The notes: generated from the sequence alone by a model not told the origin. Positions 17,474 to 27,145 are shown, counted from the first letter of the stretch. The stretch is DNA of 64,000 bases from Lachnospiraceae bacterium (GCA_017469405.1 JAFUGL010000099.1:1-64000), one strand, 5' to 3'. Translations and numbers: made by a program.

Positions 17474-17487
17474 TTTCTAATAAATTA

Positions 17488-17751
17488 TCATTTTTGATTA
17501 TAATGTGTTTTGCACTGATATATTTCCAAATTATCGTCCGAAATACGAAAAACAATTCTATCTTTTTCATTGATATGAACACTCCAGTATTCAGATAAAT
17601 TGCCTGAAAGTCTTTCAGGTTTACCAGTACAATTATATCCATTTCTCTGTATATCTTTGATTAAATTATTAATCTTTTTAAGCGTTTTTTTATCTTGTGT
17701 TTGCCAATAAAGATAATCCTCCCACGCTTCATCACTCTATAATATTCTCAT
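17488..17751 (-). pseudogene. YoeB-type toxin with in-frame amber codon at position 5
   Basis: The frame from ATG 17751 to TGA at 17488-17490 reads M-R-I-L-stop-S-D-E-A-W-E-D-Y-L-Y-W-Q and continues GKPERLSGNLSEYWSVHINE, KDRIVFRI and a CKTHYNQK end, which is the YoeB/Txe ribosome-dependent mRNA interferase pattern. Intact YoeB proteins have Trp at position 5 (..LxWSxExWEDYxYW), so the TAG at 17737-17739 is one base from the expected TGG. No in-frame ATG, GTG or TTG follows before the core. The rest, including the C-terminal catalytic His-Tyr region, is intact. The antitoxin upstream ends 2 bp before the ATG, as in a normal operon. Confidence 0.85.
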
Positions 17752-17753
17752 AA

Positions 17754-18008
17754 TTATTCCTCTATCAGATCATGTTCCTTTAATGTAGCTTTTCCTGTTT
17801 TTATATCATTAACTGCCTTTTTTAAGTAATTAATATTTTCATCGCTGTAAAAAGGATCAACAGATACTTCAAAAGGAATCCTTTTCTCTTTTCCAAATTT
17901 AACCAAAAATATATTAATGGCTGTTGACATTGATAATCCTAATTCCTTGCAGGTTTCTTCTGCAAGTTTCTTTACATCGTCTTCTACCCTAAGATTAATG
18001 GTCTTCAT
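17754..18008 (-). CDS. RelB/DinJ-family antitoxin
   Basis: An 84-residue protein that begins MKTINLRVEDDVKKLAEETC, a ribbon-helix-helix start, and has LGLSMSTAINIFLVKFGKEKRIPF, the RelB/DinJ signature. The C-terminal half would wrap and neutralise the toxin. ATG 18008 follows GGAAGTGATTTT; the longer frame to 18077 runs into the promoter. It is the first gene of a toxin-antitoxin operon whose toxin is interrupted. An operator dyad overlaps its promoter, which fits RelB-type autorepression. Confidence 0.88.
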   Translation of the reverse strand: MKTINLRVEDDVKKLAEETCKELGLSMSTAINIFLVKFGKEKRIPFEVSVDPFYSDENINYLKKAVNDIKTGKATLKEHDLIEE

Positions 18009-18023
18009 AAAATCACTTCCTTT

Positions 18024-18061
18024 CGCATAATTATTATAATATATATTATGCGATTTGTAAA
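18024..18061 (-). promoter_or_regulatory. Toxin-antitoxin promoter and operator dyad
   Basis: On the - strand TTTACA (18056-18061), a 17-base spacer and TATAAT (18033-18038) form a near-consensus promoter. The arms CGCATAAT (18024-18031) and ATTATGCG (18045-18052) flank the -10 box, a typical place for antitoxin binding. Confidence 0.75.
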
Positions 18062-18154
18062 TATATATTATACACATTGTATGTCATTATGCGTTACAAT
18101 TATTTCCATGATTAATTTATATGATAACCTTAAATCTATAAATAAAAGAGTTAA

Positions 18155-18562
18155 TTATCCTCTTGCCCTTTCGTATGCTACTTTCCAATCAACGCTTTTA
18201 TCTCTCATAAAATCCATTGCTATGTACCATTCAATCTTATCGTTTATAAAATCATTGATAAGTGCCTCTGCTACTGTCTTATATTCTGCAAGGTCTTCTT
18301 TTTGTATAGTTTCGTTTTCGTAATAGTCTTTATAATTTATGATGATATCATCGTGGCAAAACTCATAAAAACATAATTTAATATTACCGCCTTCATCAAT
18401 TTTAATTGATAATCCCTGGTTATATCTTCTAAAATCTATATCCCTTTTACCGTTTGCATACGTTATCTTTATATTGCCCTTATTCCTACTATGTGACAAA
18501 GCCTTTGTTAAGGCTTTCATAGTTATTTCAAACACTTTATTTTTATATTCTTCCTTCTTCAA
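18155..18562 (-). CDS. Hypothetical ICE protein
   Basis: A 135-residue soluble protein (MKKEEYKNKVFEITMKALTK ... DWKVAYERARG). Its start overlaps the coupling-protein stop by 4 bp (ATGA), so it is co-translated with virD4. The middle part looks like a small beta sheet (NIKITYANGKRDIDFRRYNQ, IKLCFYEFCHDDIIINY), followed by a helical C-terminus. No family was recognised. The gap to the antitoxin promoter (18062-18154) has no other feature. Confidence 0.65.
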   Translation of the reverse strand: MKKEEYKNKVFEITMKALTKALSHSRNKGNIKITYANGKRDIDFRRYNQGLSIKIDEGGNIKLCFYEFCHDDIIINYKDYYENETIQKEDLAEYKTVAEALINDFINDKIEWYIAMDFMRDKSVDWKVAYERARG

Positions 18563-20406
18563 TCTGCTTCCTCCTCATATAAATAAAATTCCGTATCTTC
18601 ATTTATCCTTGCCCTTTTTTTCATATACTTTTCTACATCAAAAATAAGTTTTTCGTTACCATCCGCTATTTCCATATATCTTTTATGTTTTGTTATGTCA
18701 TACTTATTTGAAAAAAACGGTCTTACACCCCTTAACTGCAATATACATTTTTCTCCGTCCATAACTGATATTTCATCCCTTGTCATAAGGTCTTTTCCAA
18801 GTTTTTGATAATTAATACCAAGTGACCGGCTCTGTCCTCTTGTATCAGAAGTGTTATATAAATCTATCGTTTCCTTACCAAGTGTTTCAGATAGTTCCTT
18901 TATGGTTGAGCTTTCTTTTCCACCCAAAAAAAGCATCGTGTCACAATTTCCTATAATTGTTTCCGATGCATCTTTATATATGGTTTTTAACTGGCTTAAG
19001 GATTGTAATATTATTGATGCGGATATTTCTCTTGATCTTATGGTTGCTATAAGTTTATCAAACATGGGTATTGTTCCAAGGTTAGCAAACTCATCAAGCA
19101 AAAACCTTACATGGTAAGGTAATCTACCACCATATTTATCATCCGCCACTTCACACAAAAGATTAAATAACTGACTATACATCATAGCTACAATAAAATT
19201 AAAGGTTGAATCGGTATCAGATACTATAATAAAAAGTGCTGTCTTTTGTTCACCGATTTTATCAAGTTCCATTTCATCATATGATGTAAGTTCCTGTAAT
19301 TCTTCTATGTCAAAAGGTGCAAGTCTTGCACCACAAGAAATTAATATACTCTTTGCTGTTTTTCCGGCTGCAAGTTTATATTTTTTATACTGCCTTACTG
19401 CAAAATGTTTAGGGCTTCTTTCCTCCAGTTCTTCAAACAAAATATCCACTGCATTTTGAAATTCTTCATCTTCCTCCCTTGTTTCTGAAGCATTTAAAAA
19501 TTCAAGAAGTGTAGTAAAATTTTGTTCTTCTTTTGGAGCTTCGTAATATATATATCCAATTAAGGCACAGTATAAAAGCCTTTCGGATTTTACCCAAAAA
19601 TCCTCCGCCGACTTTTCTCCTTCACCCTTGGTATTTTGAATAATGGTATTTACAAGTTTAAGTATATCTTTTTCAGAATGGATATAATTAAAAGGATTAT
19701 AGTGCATTGATTTATTAAAGTTAATGGTGTTTAAAACCTTTAATTTATATCCATGCTTTACTAACATATCCCCTACTTCAAGAATTACCGTTCCCTTTGG
19801 ATCAGTAACTATATAAGATGTCTTTTTATGCATCTGCATAATGTTTGGTTTCACATAAAACCTTGTCTTACCTGAACCCGAACCACCCACAACAATTATA
19901 TTTTTATTTCTTGCATACTTTGGCTTTTTAGGTCTTTGATTCATAGTTAAAAATTCTGTCTGTGTAAGGATTATGTTATTATCAAATACCGGATCAATAA
20001 AAGGTGCTATATCAGCTCTTTCACCCCACCTTGCCGATCCATATTCAACACCTTTTCTATACTTTTTAGCGTTCTTTTTCCTTATCTTAAGGATTATTAA
20101 AAAACCTACACATATGATAAGTCCAAATATAATATCCTTTGGGTATATGCTTATCATAGGATTTATAAAAGCAAGGTTAAAATTTCCAAGTAATAAACCG
20201 ACTCTTTCAATTACGTTTTTTCCGATACAGTACCCATAAAGCCACGACAACTTATTTGATACATAAAAGATTATAATAAATGGTATTAACATCTTTGCTA
20301 CCTTAACCTTATCTATGGTTGATATCTTATATTTAAGATTATCTTTTACACCCTCTATAAAAGAGTTAAAGGTATCTTTTAGCTTGTTTAAAATACCATT
20401 TATCAT
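18559..20406 (-). CDS. virD4: VirD4/TraG-type coupling protein
   Basis: This is the type IV coupling ATPase that delivers the relaxase-DNA complex to the channel. Two N-terminal membrane segments (MLIPFIIIFYVSNKLSWLYG, IIFGLIICVGFLIIL) precede Walker A VVGGSGSGKT (about 172-181), YIVTDPKGTVI, and the Walker B region VRFLLDEFANLGTIP. The C-terminal part has the usual ILQSLSQLK and CDTMLFLGGKESSTIKELSE motifs. Its 615 aa are typical of the family. It overlaps PcfB upstream by 4 bp, the same pcfB-pcfC-like order as in other Gram-positive conjugation operons. Confidence 0.95.
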   Translation of the reverse strand: MINGILNKLKDTFNSFIEGVKDNLKYKISTIDKVKVAKMLIPFIIIFYVSNKLSWLYGYCIGKNVIERVGLLLGNFNLAFINPMISIYPKDIIFGLIICVGFLIILKIRKKNAKKYRKGVEYGSARWGERADIAPFIDPVFDNNIILTQTEFLTMNQRPKKPKYARNKNIIVVGGSGSGKTRFYVKPNIMQMHKKTSYIVTDPKGTVILEVGDMLVKHGYKLKVLNTINFNKSMHYNPFNYIHSEKDILKLVNTIIQNTKGEGEKSAEDFWVKSERLLYCALIGYIYYEAPKEEQNFTTLLEFLNASETREEDEEFQNAVDILFEELEERSPKHFAVRQYKKYKLAAGKTAKSILISCGARLAPFDIEELQELTSYDEMELDKIGEQKTALFIIVSDTDSTFNFIVAMMYSQLFNLLCEVADDKYGGRLPYHVRFLLDEFANLGTIPMFDKLIATIRSREISASIILQSLSQLKTIYKDASETIIGNCDTMLFLGGKESSTIKELSETLGKETIDLYNTSDTRGQSRSLGINYQKLGKDLMTRDEISVMDGEKCILQLRGVRPFFSNKYDITKHKRYMEIADGNEKLIFDVEKYMKKRARINEDTEFYLYEEEAD

Positions 20407-20921
20407 CTTGTAACACCCCTTTTTCTTGTCCTTACTCTTTGTCTTTGTCTGTTCTTTGATTTAGTCTTTATAATGGCATTTCTTAATGCTTCTCTTATGG
20501 AAGACTTATTTTTATTAAAGGTTTTTCCGGTATATTCCTTAAAAGCAGCCGTCATTGAATCAACATCCTTTGCCTTAAAGAAAACATAATATCTTGGTGG
20601 TATTACCGATTTATCCTTTTTTAAGGAATACTCCACATTATATTTTCTTGCGTATCTTTCAAAAGACTTTATATTTTTATCTGTTATTTCAATGTTTGTA
20701 AGCTCTGCCCCTTTTTTCCTTAGACTCCTTAAACTTTGTTTTCCTTTGTAACCATACCTTTCATTATTTTCCTTTTTAATTTCTTCCTTCCTTACTTCCT
20801 TCTCATGGTATCTTGATATATGATTTAACATATGGGATAAGGCTTGTTTTAATACTTGTGCTGTGATCTTACTTCCAGTAACACAAAGTCCAAATACTTT
20901 TTCATTTACCTCTTCCTGCAT
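20403..20921 (-). CDS. PcfB family conjugation protein
   Basis: A 172-residue basic protein. Its core is VTGSKITAQVLKQALSHMLN ... GKQSLRSLRKKGAELTNIEI ... FERYARKYNVEYSLKKDKS ... YYVFFKAKDVDSMTAAFKEY, matching PcfB (formerly DUF3801) proteins, and the tail is Arg/Lys-rich. PcfB is thought to help dock relaxase-DNA substrate at the coupling protein. It overlaps the coupling-protein start and, at its own start, the Cys-rich gene. Confidence 0.9.
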   Translation of the reverse strand: MQEEVNEKVFGLCVTGSKITAQVLKQALSHMLNHISRYHEKEVRKEEIKKENNERYGYKGKQSLRSLRKKGAELTNIEITDKNIKSFERYARKYNVEYSLKKDKSVIPPRYYVFFKAKDVDSMTAAFKEYTGKTFNKNKSSIREALRNAIIKTKSKNRQRQRVRTRKRGVTR

Positions 20922-21177
20922 TTTGCTCCCTCCTTACCTTTAAATCCATTAAGTTTTTCAATGTACAATATCCTATACACAAAGATGCCCTTCCATAAGC
21001 ACATCCCCTACAGTCACCCTCCGCAAAAGCAACCTCTTCTTTTAAAGGGATAGCATAATAACATTCCTTCATAGTACAGCAATCTTTTTTATCATTAAAA
21101 AAATAGCAGTATCTACAATCAAAAGGCTTATCTTCTGAATAAATTTGATTATCCATTTTTCTTAATTCCCTTTTCAT
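20902..21177 (-). CDS. Cysteine-rich small ICE protein
   Basis: A 91-residue protein (84 from ATG 21156) with cysteines spaced in two clusters: CRYCYFF ... DCCTMKEC and DCRGCAYGRASLCIGYC, plausible for zinc or an Fe-S cluster. No family name can be given. It overlaps the start of PcfB by 20 bp and so is the first gene of the pcfB-virD4 block. A frame overlap this long suggests coupled translation. Confidence 0.65.
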   Translation of the reverse strand: MKRELRKMDNQIYSEDKPFDCRYCYFFNDKKDCCTMKECYYAIPLKEEVAFAEGDCRGCAYGRASLCIGYCTLKNLMDLKVRREQNAGRGK

Positions 21178-21270
21178 AAGTAATATTGCGGAGAAACCAG
21201 TTAAGAAGGAAGTTATATATTAAATATTCTTTCATTACTTAATTCACTTCCTTTTTTTATTTTAAACACA

Positions 21271-21301
21271 AAAAAAGATCGCTTAAAAAGCAATCTTTTT
21301 T
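21271..21301. terminator. Bidirectional hairpin terminator
   Basis: Arms AAAAAAGATCGCTT (21271-21284) and AAGCAATCTTTTTT (21288-21301) pair over 14 bp with one wobble and a 3-base loop, with A- and T-runs on both sides. It lies between the lipoprotein gene (ends 21398) and the Cys-rich gene. The rest of 21178-21397 shows no gene. Confidence 0.75.
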
Positions 21302-21397
21302 AATGAACAAATTATATTAATTTGATAAATTTAACTAAAGAAGGTTCGGTGGCTTGTTTCGTATGAGAGAAGCTACAGCGACTCCTTTTTTATATTG

Positions 21398-21829
21398 TTA
21401 TTTTGAAATAGCATTAATAAATTCGTCAGAGAAGTTGCCATCTGAAAAATCAAGCCACCCTACATCGTCTATCATGAGTTCATTTCCATTATCCATAATA
21501 ACAAACGAATAATCTTTATCGCCTACTGATACTGTTAAAGAAGAACCATCTAATTTATATGTTCCGTATGTTGTTTCAAAATTATCTGTTCTCTCTTTTG
21601 TCTTAGTATCAACTTTCCAATTATTAAATATGCCCCTAAACGTATTATCATCATAAAAAACCATCCACTCAAAATCCAACTTATTATTCTGTGGATTCTT
21701 ATTCAAGCCGTATATTTTACCTATTAAAGGATTTTCAGACTTTGTATCAGTTGATTTATTATCTGATGATTTACCACACCCGGTTAAAAATAATGCAAAA
21801 ATCATTAAACATATAAGTATCTTTTTCAT
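21398..21829 (-). CDS. Small ICE-encoded lipoprotein
   Basis: A 143-residue protein with a lipoprotein signal peptide (MKKILICLMIFALFLTGCGK, lipobox LTGC), so it is anchored on the outer face of the membrane. The mature part looks like a beta-barrel or lipocalin-like fold (IGKIYGLNKN, FEWMVFYDDNTFRGIFNNW, TTYGTYKLDGSSLTVSVGDK). No family was recognised. It follows the adhesin gene by about 180 bp, with hairpins between. Surface exclusion or adhesin support are possible roles; neither is shown by sequence. Confidence 0.75.
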   Translation of the reverse strand: MKKILICLMIFALFLTGCGKSSDNKSTDTKSENPLIGKIYGLNKNPQNNKLDFEWMVFYDDNTFRGIFNNWKVDTKTKERTDNFETTYGTYKLDGSSLTVSVGDKDYSFVIMDNGNELMIDDVGWLDFSDGNFSDEFINAISK

Positions 21830-21974
21830 AGCTACCTCTATCTAAGAACCCTCTTGTCCTTCAAACTACAATTCTTCATTTCCACGACACCTTCCATAAA
21901 AATCATTTAATTGATTAAATTTTTCTTAATTATACAATCATTACATAAAATTAACAAGGCACTTGTTTTTATTA

Positions 21975-22008
21975 TATAAGGGTATTTATATATGAAAATG
22001 CCCTTATA
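21975..22008. terminator. Hairpin after the adhesin gene
   Basis: TATAAGGG (21975-21982) pairs with CCCTTATA (22001-22008) just after the adhesin stop. A second short hairpin AACAAG/CTTGTT lies at 21953-21967. The T-run on the - strand is interrupted, so termination is likely but not certain. Confidence 0.5.
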
Positions 22009-22012
22009 ATTT

Positions 22013-25000
22013 TTACTTTTTCCTTCTTTTTATTATGGTTATTCCTATCATTGAAATACCTGATATTATGATAAGTGATGCTATAAGCGGTAAGTTTATC
22101 TTATCACCTGTTTTGGGTTCATCAGGCTTTTTAAGGTCAGTCATTTCAACTTTTGTTATTTCTCCTGAATCCTTTACTTCAAAGGTTATATCACTTGCCA
22201 CTTCGTAACCATCCGGTGCTTTTACTTCATGAAGTGTGTATGTACCAACAGGTATTTTCTTAAACAAATACGGATTATCTGTTGTAGTCCATGATATTAC
22301 TTCGCACCCTTTATCATCAATTATTGAAAGTGTTGCACCCGGTAGATTATATCCAGTAATATCTACCTTTGATATTTCAACCTTGGTTGTATCGTTTTCA
22401 AGGGCATATGAAAAATGGCAAAAATAGTCCATATCCTTTTTATATGAAAACTTAAAATAATACACTGTATCATTTGACACATACCCCGATGCAGCCTTTA
22501 CTTCTTTTACGTAATATGAATACCCAATAGGTATATCTACCGTAAATTCTGCCTTTCCGGTATCATCTGATATTATTTCTTCAATAAGCGTATCTTTATT
22601 TATAACTACATCCCCATTATCATTTAAAATATCTTCTTTTACATAAAGTCCAAATGTTGCACCCTTAACCGGTATATCCTTACCAAGCTCCGTTTTTATA
22701 ATATCAACCTTTGCCTTATATCTTTCATTTACGTAATCAGTTGTAAATTCAACAATACTTTCATTTTGATCCTTGTAAGATATATCAACTTTTCTTTCAG
22801 TATCATCAAGAATATATCCGTCAGCAGTTGAAATTTCTTTTACACAGTATTTTCCAAGCGGTAAGTCGTTTATTTCGATCACGCCTTTATCATTTGTTTC
22901 ATATGTACCGACAAGCTCACCCTTTTTATAGTAGTCGCTGCTTTCACCGTCAGGATTAGTTATGTTTTCATCTGCATAAAGATTAAATATAACGCCTTTA
23001 ATAGGTTCTTTCTTATAAACAAATTCTGTTTTGATTAAGCCATCGTTTGATACATTTACCTTATCCAATTTTTCCGCAAACTTATTTATCACAATTTTTC
23101 CTTTTGGAACTTCATCATACATAACTACAGGAATAATCTCATTTGACTCTTCAACCTTAAACTTTATATCACTTCCTTTAAGATAACCAAACGGTGCAAG
23201 GTTTTCTTTAAGTATATATATTTTACCTGCAACAAGTCCTTCAATTATATGTGGTTTTCCCTTTTGGGAAGTCCAGTTATCTATCAACATTCCTTCCTCA
23301 TCAAATACTGAAAGGTTAGCACCTTCGATTTCAACATCATTAGTTATATCCTTTTTTGTAAATGAATACCTTGTAGGCTCATTTTTAAAGACAGATTCAA
23401 GTGTAAATGAAGCCAAATCTTCACCCTTATATGTAGCATCTATTTCTTCTACCTGATCTCCAAGCAAATATCCATCCGGTGCTTTGGTTTCCTTTATGTA
23501 ATATTTTCCAAGCGGTAAATCTAACCCAAAGTCCGAATTTCCGTTTTCATCAGATACGGCTAATCCGATAAAGGAATCCTTTTCAAACAAAATATCCCCA
23601 TCAGTATTTTTTATATCTTCGTTTGCATATAAAGAAAACTCTGCCCCGGAAAGTGTTTTATCATTTGACTTACTTTTCTTTACTACATTTATATCTACCT
23701 TTTGCCTATCGTCCATAAATTCCGCAGTCTTATAAATAATAGGCGTATCCTGATCCTTATAGGTAAATTCCATTTCAACCCTTGTCGGGTTTAAGAAAAA
23801 TCCATAAGGTGCTTTTGTTTCAACCACATAATATTTTCCAAGCGGAAGATTTTCACATACTGCCTTACCTTCCTCATTTGTTACAAGTGTTTCTACAAGC
23901 TGATCCTTTGAATATATAAGGATTCTTTCTTTATTATCATCAAGTTGCATATCAGGTGTGAAAATGTCTTCGCTTGCATAAACAGAAAACTCTGCCCCTG
24001 AAAGTGGTCTTACTTCATATGTAAAATCAGCATCTTCATATCCGGTTAATACTTCACCCTTTTTTATAACAGTTAGATTTCCTTTTACGGATTCATCCAT
24101 GTAATCAATGGTAATTATTGCTTCCTTTGTATCATTATCTATAAGATATGGCGTATTAGAATCAATAGAAAACTCAACATAATTTTTATTAAGTATATAT
24201 CCATTTGGTGCGGTTATTTCTTCAATCCTATAGTTACCAATCTTTAAGGTTTCAGGCATAAGCAAGCATCCCTTATCATTTGTAAAATATGATGTATGTA
24301 CCTTCTTTTCAGGATATGTAGTAATTTGTTCTACGTAAGATTTACTATCCATATCATAAATCTTAAATTCCGTATTAGCTTTAAGGATAGGCTTTTTTGT
24401 TTCATCATCCTTTTTATAAATGAAAAGTTTTGCTTCAAATTCCTCGTCAACAAGGACACGCCATACTTGAGGTTCGTTAGGCTTATTTTCGTAAACATCT
24501 ACATAAAAATCATCCACAGGCGATAAGTTATGCGGTGTAATTACTTCCTTAACAATATACTTTCCATAAGGTATCGGAATACTTTCAGCATAGCCCTTAT
24601 CATCGGTAAATATGATTGTTGCTCCATTTTCACCAATAACTACAGGATCGGCACTGTCAAAGTCAAAACTACCGTCTTCTCTTTTTGAAAGGCTTGATAC
24701 AAGGTAACAACTAAAGCCTGCACCTTCGATAAGGTCAGCATCGGTTTTCTTATTTCCTGCAATCTTTATAATTGAAAAAGGCTGCTTATCAACTTCTTCC
24801 AATACTTCCGCTTCTCTTTTAACGGTAGGTACGGTGTCACCTTCAAATGTACAGTCAATGTTATGCTTTTCGGTATCCGGCACATATCCAGTCGGTGCAG
24901 TAATTTCCTTTAAGTAATACTTGCCAAGATGAAGATTATCTACACTTGCAAATGCATCCTTATTTGTTGTAAGCGTAGTTATAAGTGTATCTTTTTTATA

Positions 25001-27145
25001 AATAACGCCTGTCTTGCTATCAGGATGTGTTATATCTTCCCTTGCATAAAGACCATACACTGCTCCGGAAAGTGTTGCATCGCCCTGTGCTTTTGTTTCC
25101 AAAAGTTCACTATCCTTTTTAGTAAGGCTTATCTTTGCATTTACCCTTTTATTCTTAAAGGTATGTGAAAATGATACAGTCGGTGTATCCTGATTTACAT
25201 AATCAAACTTAAAAGTATATATATCCGTTTCATCTCTTACATATCCATCCGGTGCTTTGGTTTCTTTTACATAGTAAGAAAAGCCAATCGGTATGTCTGC
25301 CGTAAAAGTTGCCTTACCGTTATTATCAGTCGTGACACTTTCGATAAGTGTATTTTTTGAAGCAATAATCTCCCCATTTTTATTTGTTATATCACTTCCT
25401 GCATATAAAGAATAAATTCCACCCTTAAGCGGATTATTTGTTTCATTATCGGTTTTTAAAACAGATACGTTTGCTTTTACCCTTTGATTATTATATGTGC
25501 TTTCCTTAAATACTGTAGACGTTGTTTGTCCGGCATAGGAAATAGTTACATATTTTTCTTCATAGCTGTTTGTATAATAAGTCGGTGCTTTATTTTCAAT
25601 AATCTTATACTTTCCCAAATAAAGATTTGTAAGTGTTACACTTCCTGATTCATCAGTTACAAGGTTTTTTGCAATAAGTGCTCCGTTATTATATTTTTTA
25701 TCACCGTCACCTGAATATATATCTTCACCTGCATAAACCAAAAAAGAAGCACCTTTTTGCTTCTTTACTTCATAGTTAAATGTAACTTTTCCCTCTGTTA
25801 TGGTTGCCTCGGTTAATTCCTCACCTTCCTTATAAACTGTAAGTGATCCTTTTTGTTCGTCATTTTCTATGGTATATTCTGCCGTATTATTTACGGAAAC
25901 ATTAACTGTATAAATATCAGGAGTTAATACGTAATTATCCGGTGCGGTTATTTCTCTTACATAATAAACATCCTGAGTCTTTATTATTTTTACAGATGAT
26001 GTACCATCCGCATTTGTCTTTGGCATGGTAGTTACAAGGTTAGAACAAAGGCTGTCAGAATATACGCCAAATTCTGCACCGGAAAGTGCTTTCTTTGACT
26101 CTGAATCGACCTTCTTTATCTTTATTTCCACTTCATTTAACCAATTAACATTTAAAGCTACAGAATTAGATATACTTGTCGTCTGATAGCTTCCTACATC
26201 CTGTAAGGAATCGGCATTTTTAATTGCAATGGCTTCCCAAATCGTTTTTATATTTCCTGTCATTTCACCGGTATTAAAACTTCCTGTTTTTGAAAGCGGA
26301 GCACTAAAGTAAAACTTTGCACCGCCATATATGGTTATATTACCTCCGGTTTGAGAAGTTCCGTCCTTATATATCGTAACATCCGCCGGTAAACTCATAG
26401 TTATATAGTTTCTTGAATCCGCATTAAAAGTCACTTCGTTTGTTACCTGCTTTGTTCCATCTGCTGATACATAAGCATCAAGGTTAGTTTGTGAAAGTGA
26501 CATTGATGGCTCCGGAGGGGCAGGTAAATCAGAAAGATAATTTATCCATCCCCATACACCACACTCTTCAAGATCAGCTTGTGTACAGCCATGAAATCCA
26601 TCCATTCCGGCATAGAAATAACTTGCTGCAAGGTGTGTGAATATATATCTTAAATCACCGTCAAACTGCCCCATATATATGTCAGTCATATCTCCAGTTC
26701 CGCCGTAGCCATAATATAAAGCCTTTTGTAAGTTTATGTTACTTTCAAGAACGCTTTTAGCATACTCACCGCTTGCAGGTGTTTTTTTACTTGACTCAAG
26801 GCAGTACGCCATTTTTCCGTCTATGTAAAAATAACACGTTGAATAATTACCTAAATTTGACGGATACCTTAAATCTTTTCCTTTAGTAAGTGTTACCGTA
26901 TTATCTCCGGATGCACCAAGTAAGGGTGTTGCTGAAAATACCAACATATCCTCTTCTATTTCATCTGTAATTTCAGCATCCGTATTTGTTGCTATATCTT
27001 CCGTATTATTTTCATCTTCCGTATTTTCCCCTGCTTCAATATCCGTATATTCTGTTTCTTCTGCCCTTGCCGGAAGATACGTAATAAATATAGTAAATAC
27101 TAAAAGCAAGGCTATAAGTCCTTTAATCTTTCTTATCACTATCAT
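22013..27145 (-). CDS. Giant thioester/SpaA-repeat surface adhesin, sortase anchored
   Basis: About 1,710 residues. A signal peptide (IRKIKGLIALLLVFTIFITY) and an acidic linker precede a thioester-domain-like head (TCYFYIDGKMAYCLE ... ALYYGYGG ... YIFTHLAASYFYAG). About twelve SpaA/Cna-B-type repeats follow (GAEFGVY, GGIYSLYAG, GAVYGLYAR, GAEFSVYAS, GAEFSLYAN, GVIFNLYAD, GATFGLYVK and others), which normally carry Lys-Asn isopeptide bonds. It ends with the sorting signal EPKTGDK, a membrane helix and a KRRKK tail, so it is covalently attached to the wall. ATG 27145 is chosen because AAAGGAG lies just upstream; it overlaps the ssb end. Such adhesins in ICEs probably promote contact in mating. 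The glutamine expected in the TQ thioester motif reads His here. Confidence 0.9.
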   Translation of the reverse strand: MIVIRKIKGLIALLLVFTIFITYLPARAEETEYTDIEAGENTEDENNTEDIATNTDAEITDEIEEDMLVFSATPLLGASGDNTVTLTKGKDLRYPSNLGNYSTCYFYIDGKMAYCLESSKKTPASGEYAKSVLESNINLQKALYYGYGGTGDMTDIYMGQFDGDLRYIFTHLAASYFYAGMDGFHGCTQADLEECGVWGWINYLSDLPAPPEPSMSLSQTNLDAYVSADGTKQVTNEVTFNADSRNYITMSLPADVTIYKDGTSQTGGNITIYGGAKFYFSAPLSKTGSFNTGEMTGNIKTIWEAIAIKNADSLQDVGSYQTTSISNSVALNVNWLNEVEIKIKKVDSESKKALSGAEFGVYSDSLCSNLVTTMPKTNADGTSSVKIIKTQDVYYVREITAPDNYVLTPDIYTVNVSVNNTAEYTIENDEQKGSLTVYKEGEELTEATITEGKVTFNYEVKKQKGASFLVYAGEDIYSGDGDKKYNNGALIAKNLVTDESGSVTLTNLYLGKYKIIENKAPTYYTNSYEEKYVTISYAGQTTSTVFKESTYNNQRVKANVSVLKTDNETNNPLKGGIYSLYAGSDITNKNGEIIASKNTLIESVTTDNNGKATFTADIPIGFSYYVKETKAPDGYVRDETDIYTFKFDYVNQDTPTVSFSHTFKNKRVNAKISLTKKDSELLETKAQGDATLSGAVYGLYAREDITHPDSKTGVIYKKDTLITTLTTNKDAFASVDNLHLGKYYLKEITAPTGYVPDTEKHNIDCTFEGDTVPTVKREAEVLEEVDKQPFSIIKIAGNKKTDADLIEGAGFSCYLVSSLSKREDGSFDFDSADPVVIGENGATIIFTDDKGYAESIPIPYGKYIVKEVITPHNLSPVDDFYVDVYENKPNEPQVWRVLVDEEFEAKLFIYKKDDETKKPILKANTEFKIYDMDSKSYVEQITTYPEKKVHTSYFTNDKGCLLMPETLKIGNYRIEEITAPNGYILNKNYVEFSIDSNTPYLIDNDTKEAIITIDYMDESVKGNLTVIKKGEVLTGYEDADFTYEVRPLSGAEFSVYASEDIFTPDMQLDDNKERILIYSKDQLVETLVTNEEGKAVCENLPLGKYYVVETKAPYGFFLNPTRVEMEFTYKDQDTPIIYKTAEFMDDRQKVDINVVKKSKSNDKTLSGAEFSLYANEDIKNTDGDILFEKDSFIGLAVSDENGNSDFGLDLPLGKYYIKETKAPDGYLLGDQVEEIDATYKGEDLASFTLESVFKNEPTRYSFTKKDITNDVEIEGANLSVFDEEGMLIDNWTSQKGKPHIIEGLVAGKIYILKENLAPFGYLKGSDIKFKVEESNEIIPVVMYDEVPKGKIVINKFAEKLDKVNVSNDGLIKTEFVYKKEPIKGVIFNLYADENITNPDGESSDYYKKGELVGTYETNDKGVIEINDLPLGKYCVKEISTADGYILDDTERKVDISYKDQNESIVEFTTDYVNERYKAKVDIIKTELGKDIPVKGATFGLYVKEDILNDNGDVVINKDTLIEEIISDDTGKAEFTVDIPIGYSYYVKEVKAASGYVSNDTVYYFKFSYKKDMDYFCHFSYALENDTTKVEISKVDITGYNLPGATLSIIDDKGCEVISWTTTDNPYLFKKIPVGTYTLHEVKAPDGYEVASDITFEVKDSGEITKVEMTDLKKPDEPKTGDKINLPLIASLIIISGISMIGITIIKRRKK

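Noticed and set aside
17430..17642. N-terminal extension of the YodL-nucleotidyltransferase protein
   Set aside because: The extension is read from the terminator and the antiphase of the YoeB frame; ATG 17429 has its own ribosome binding site.
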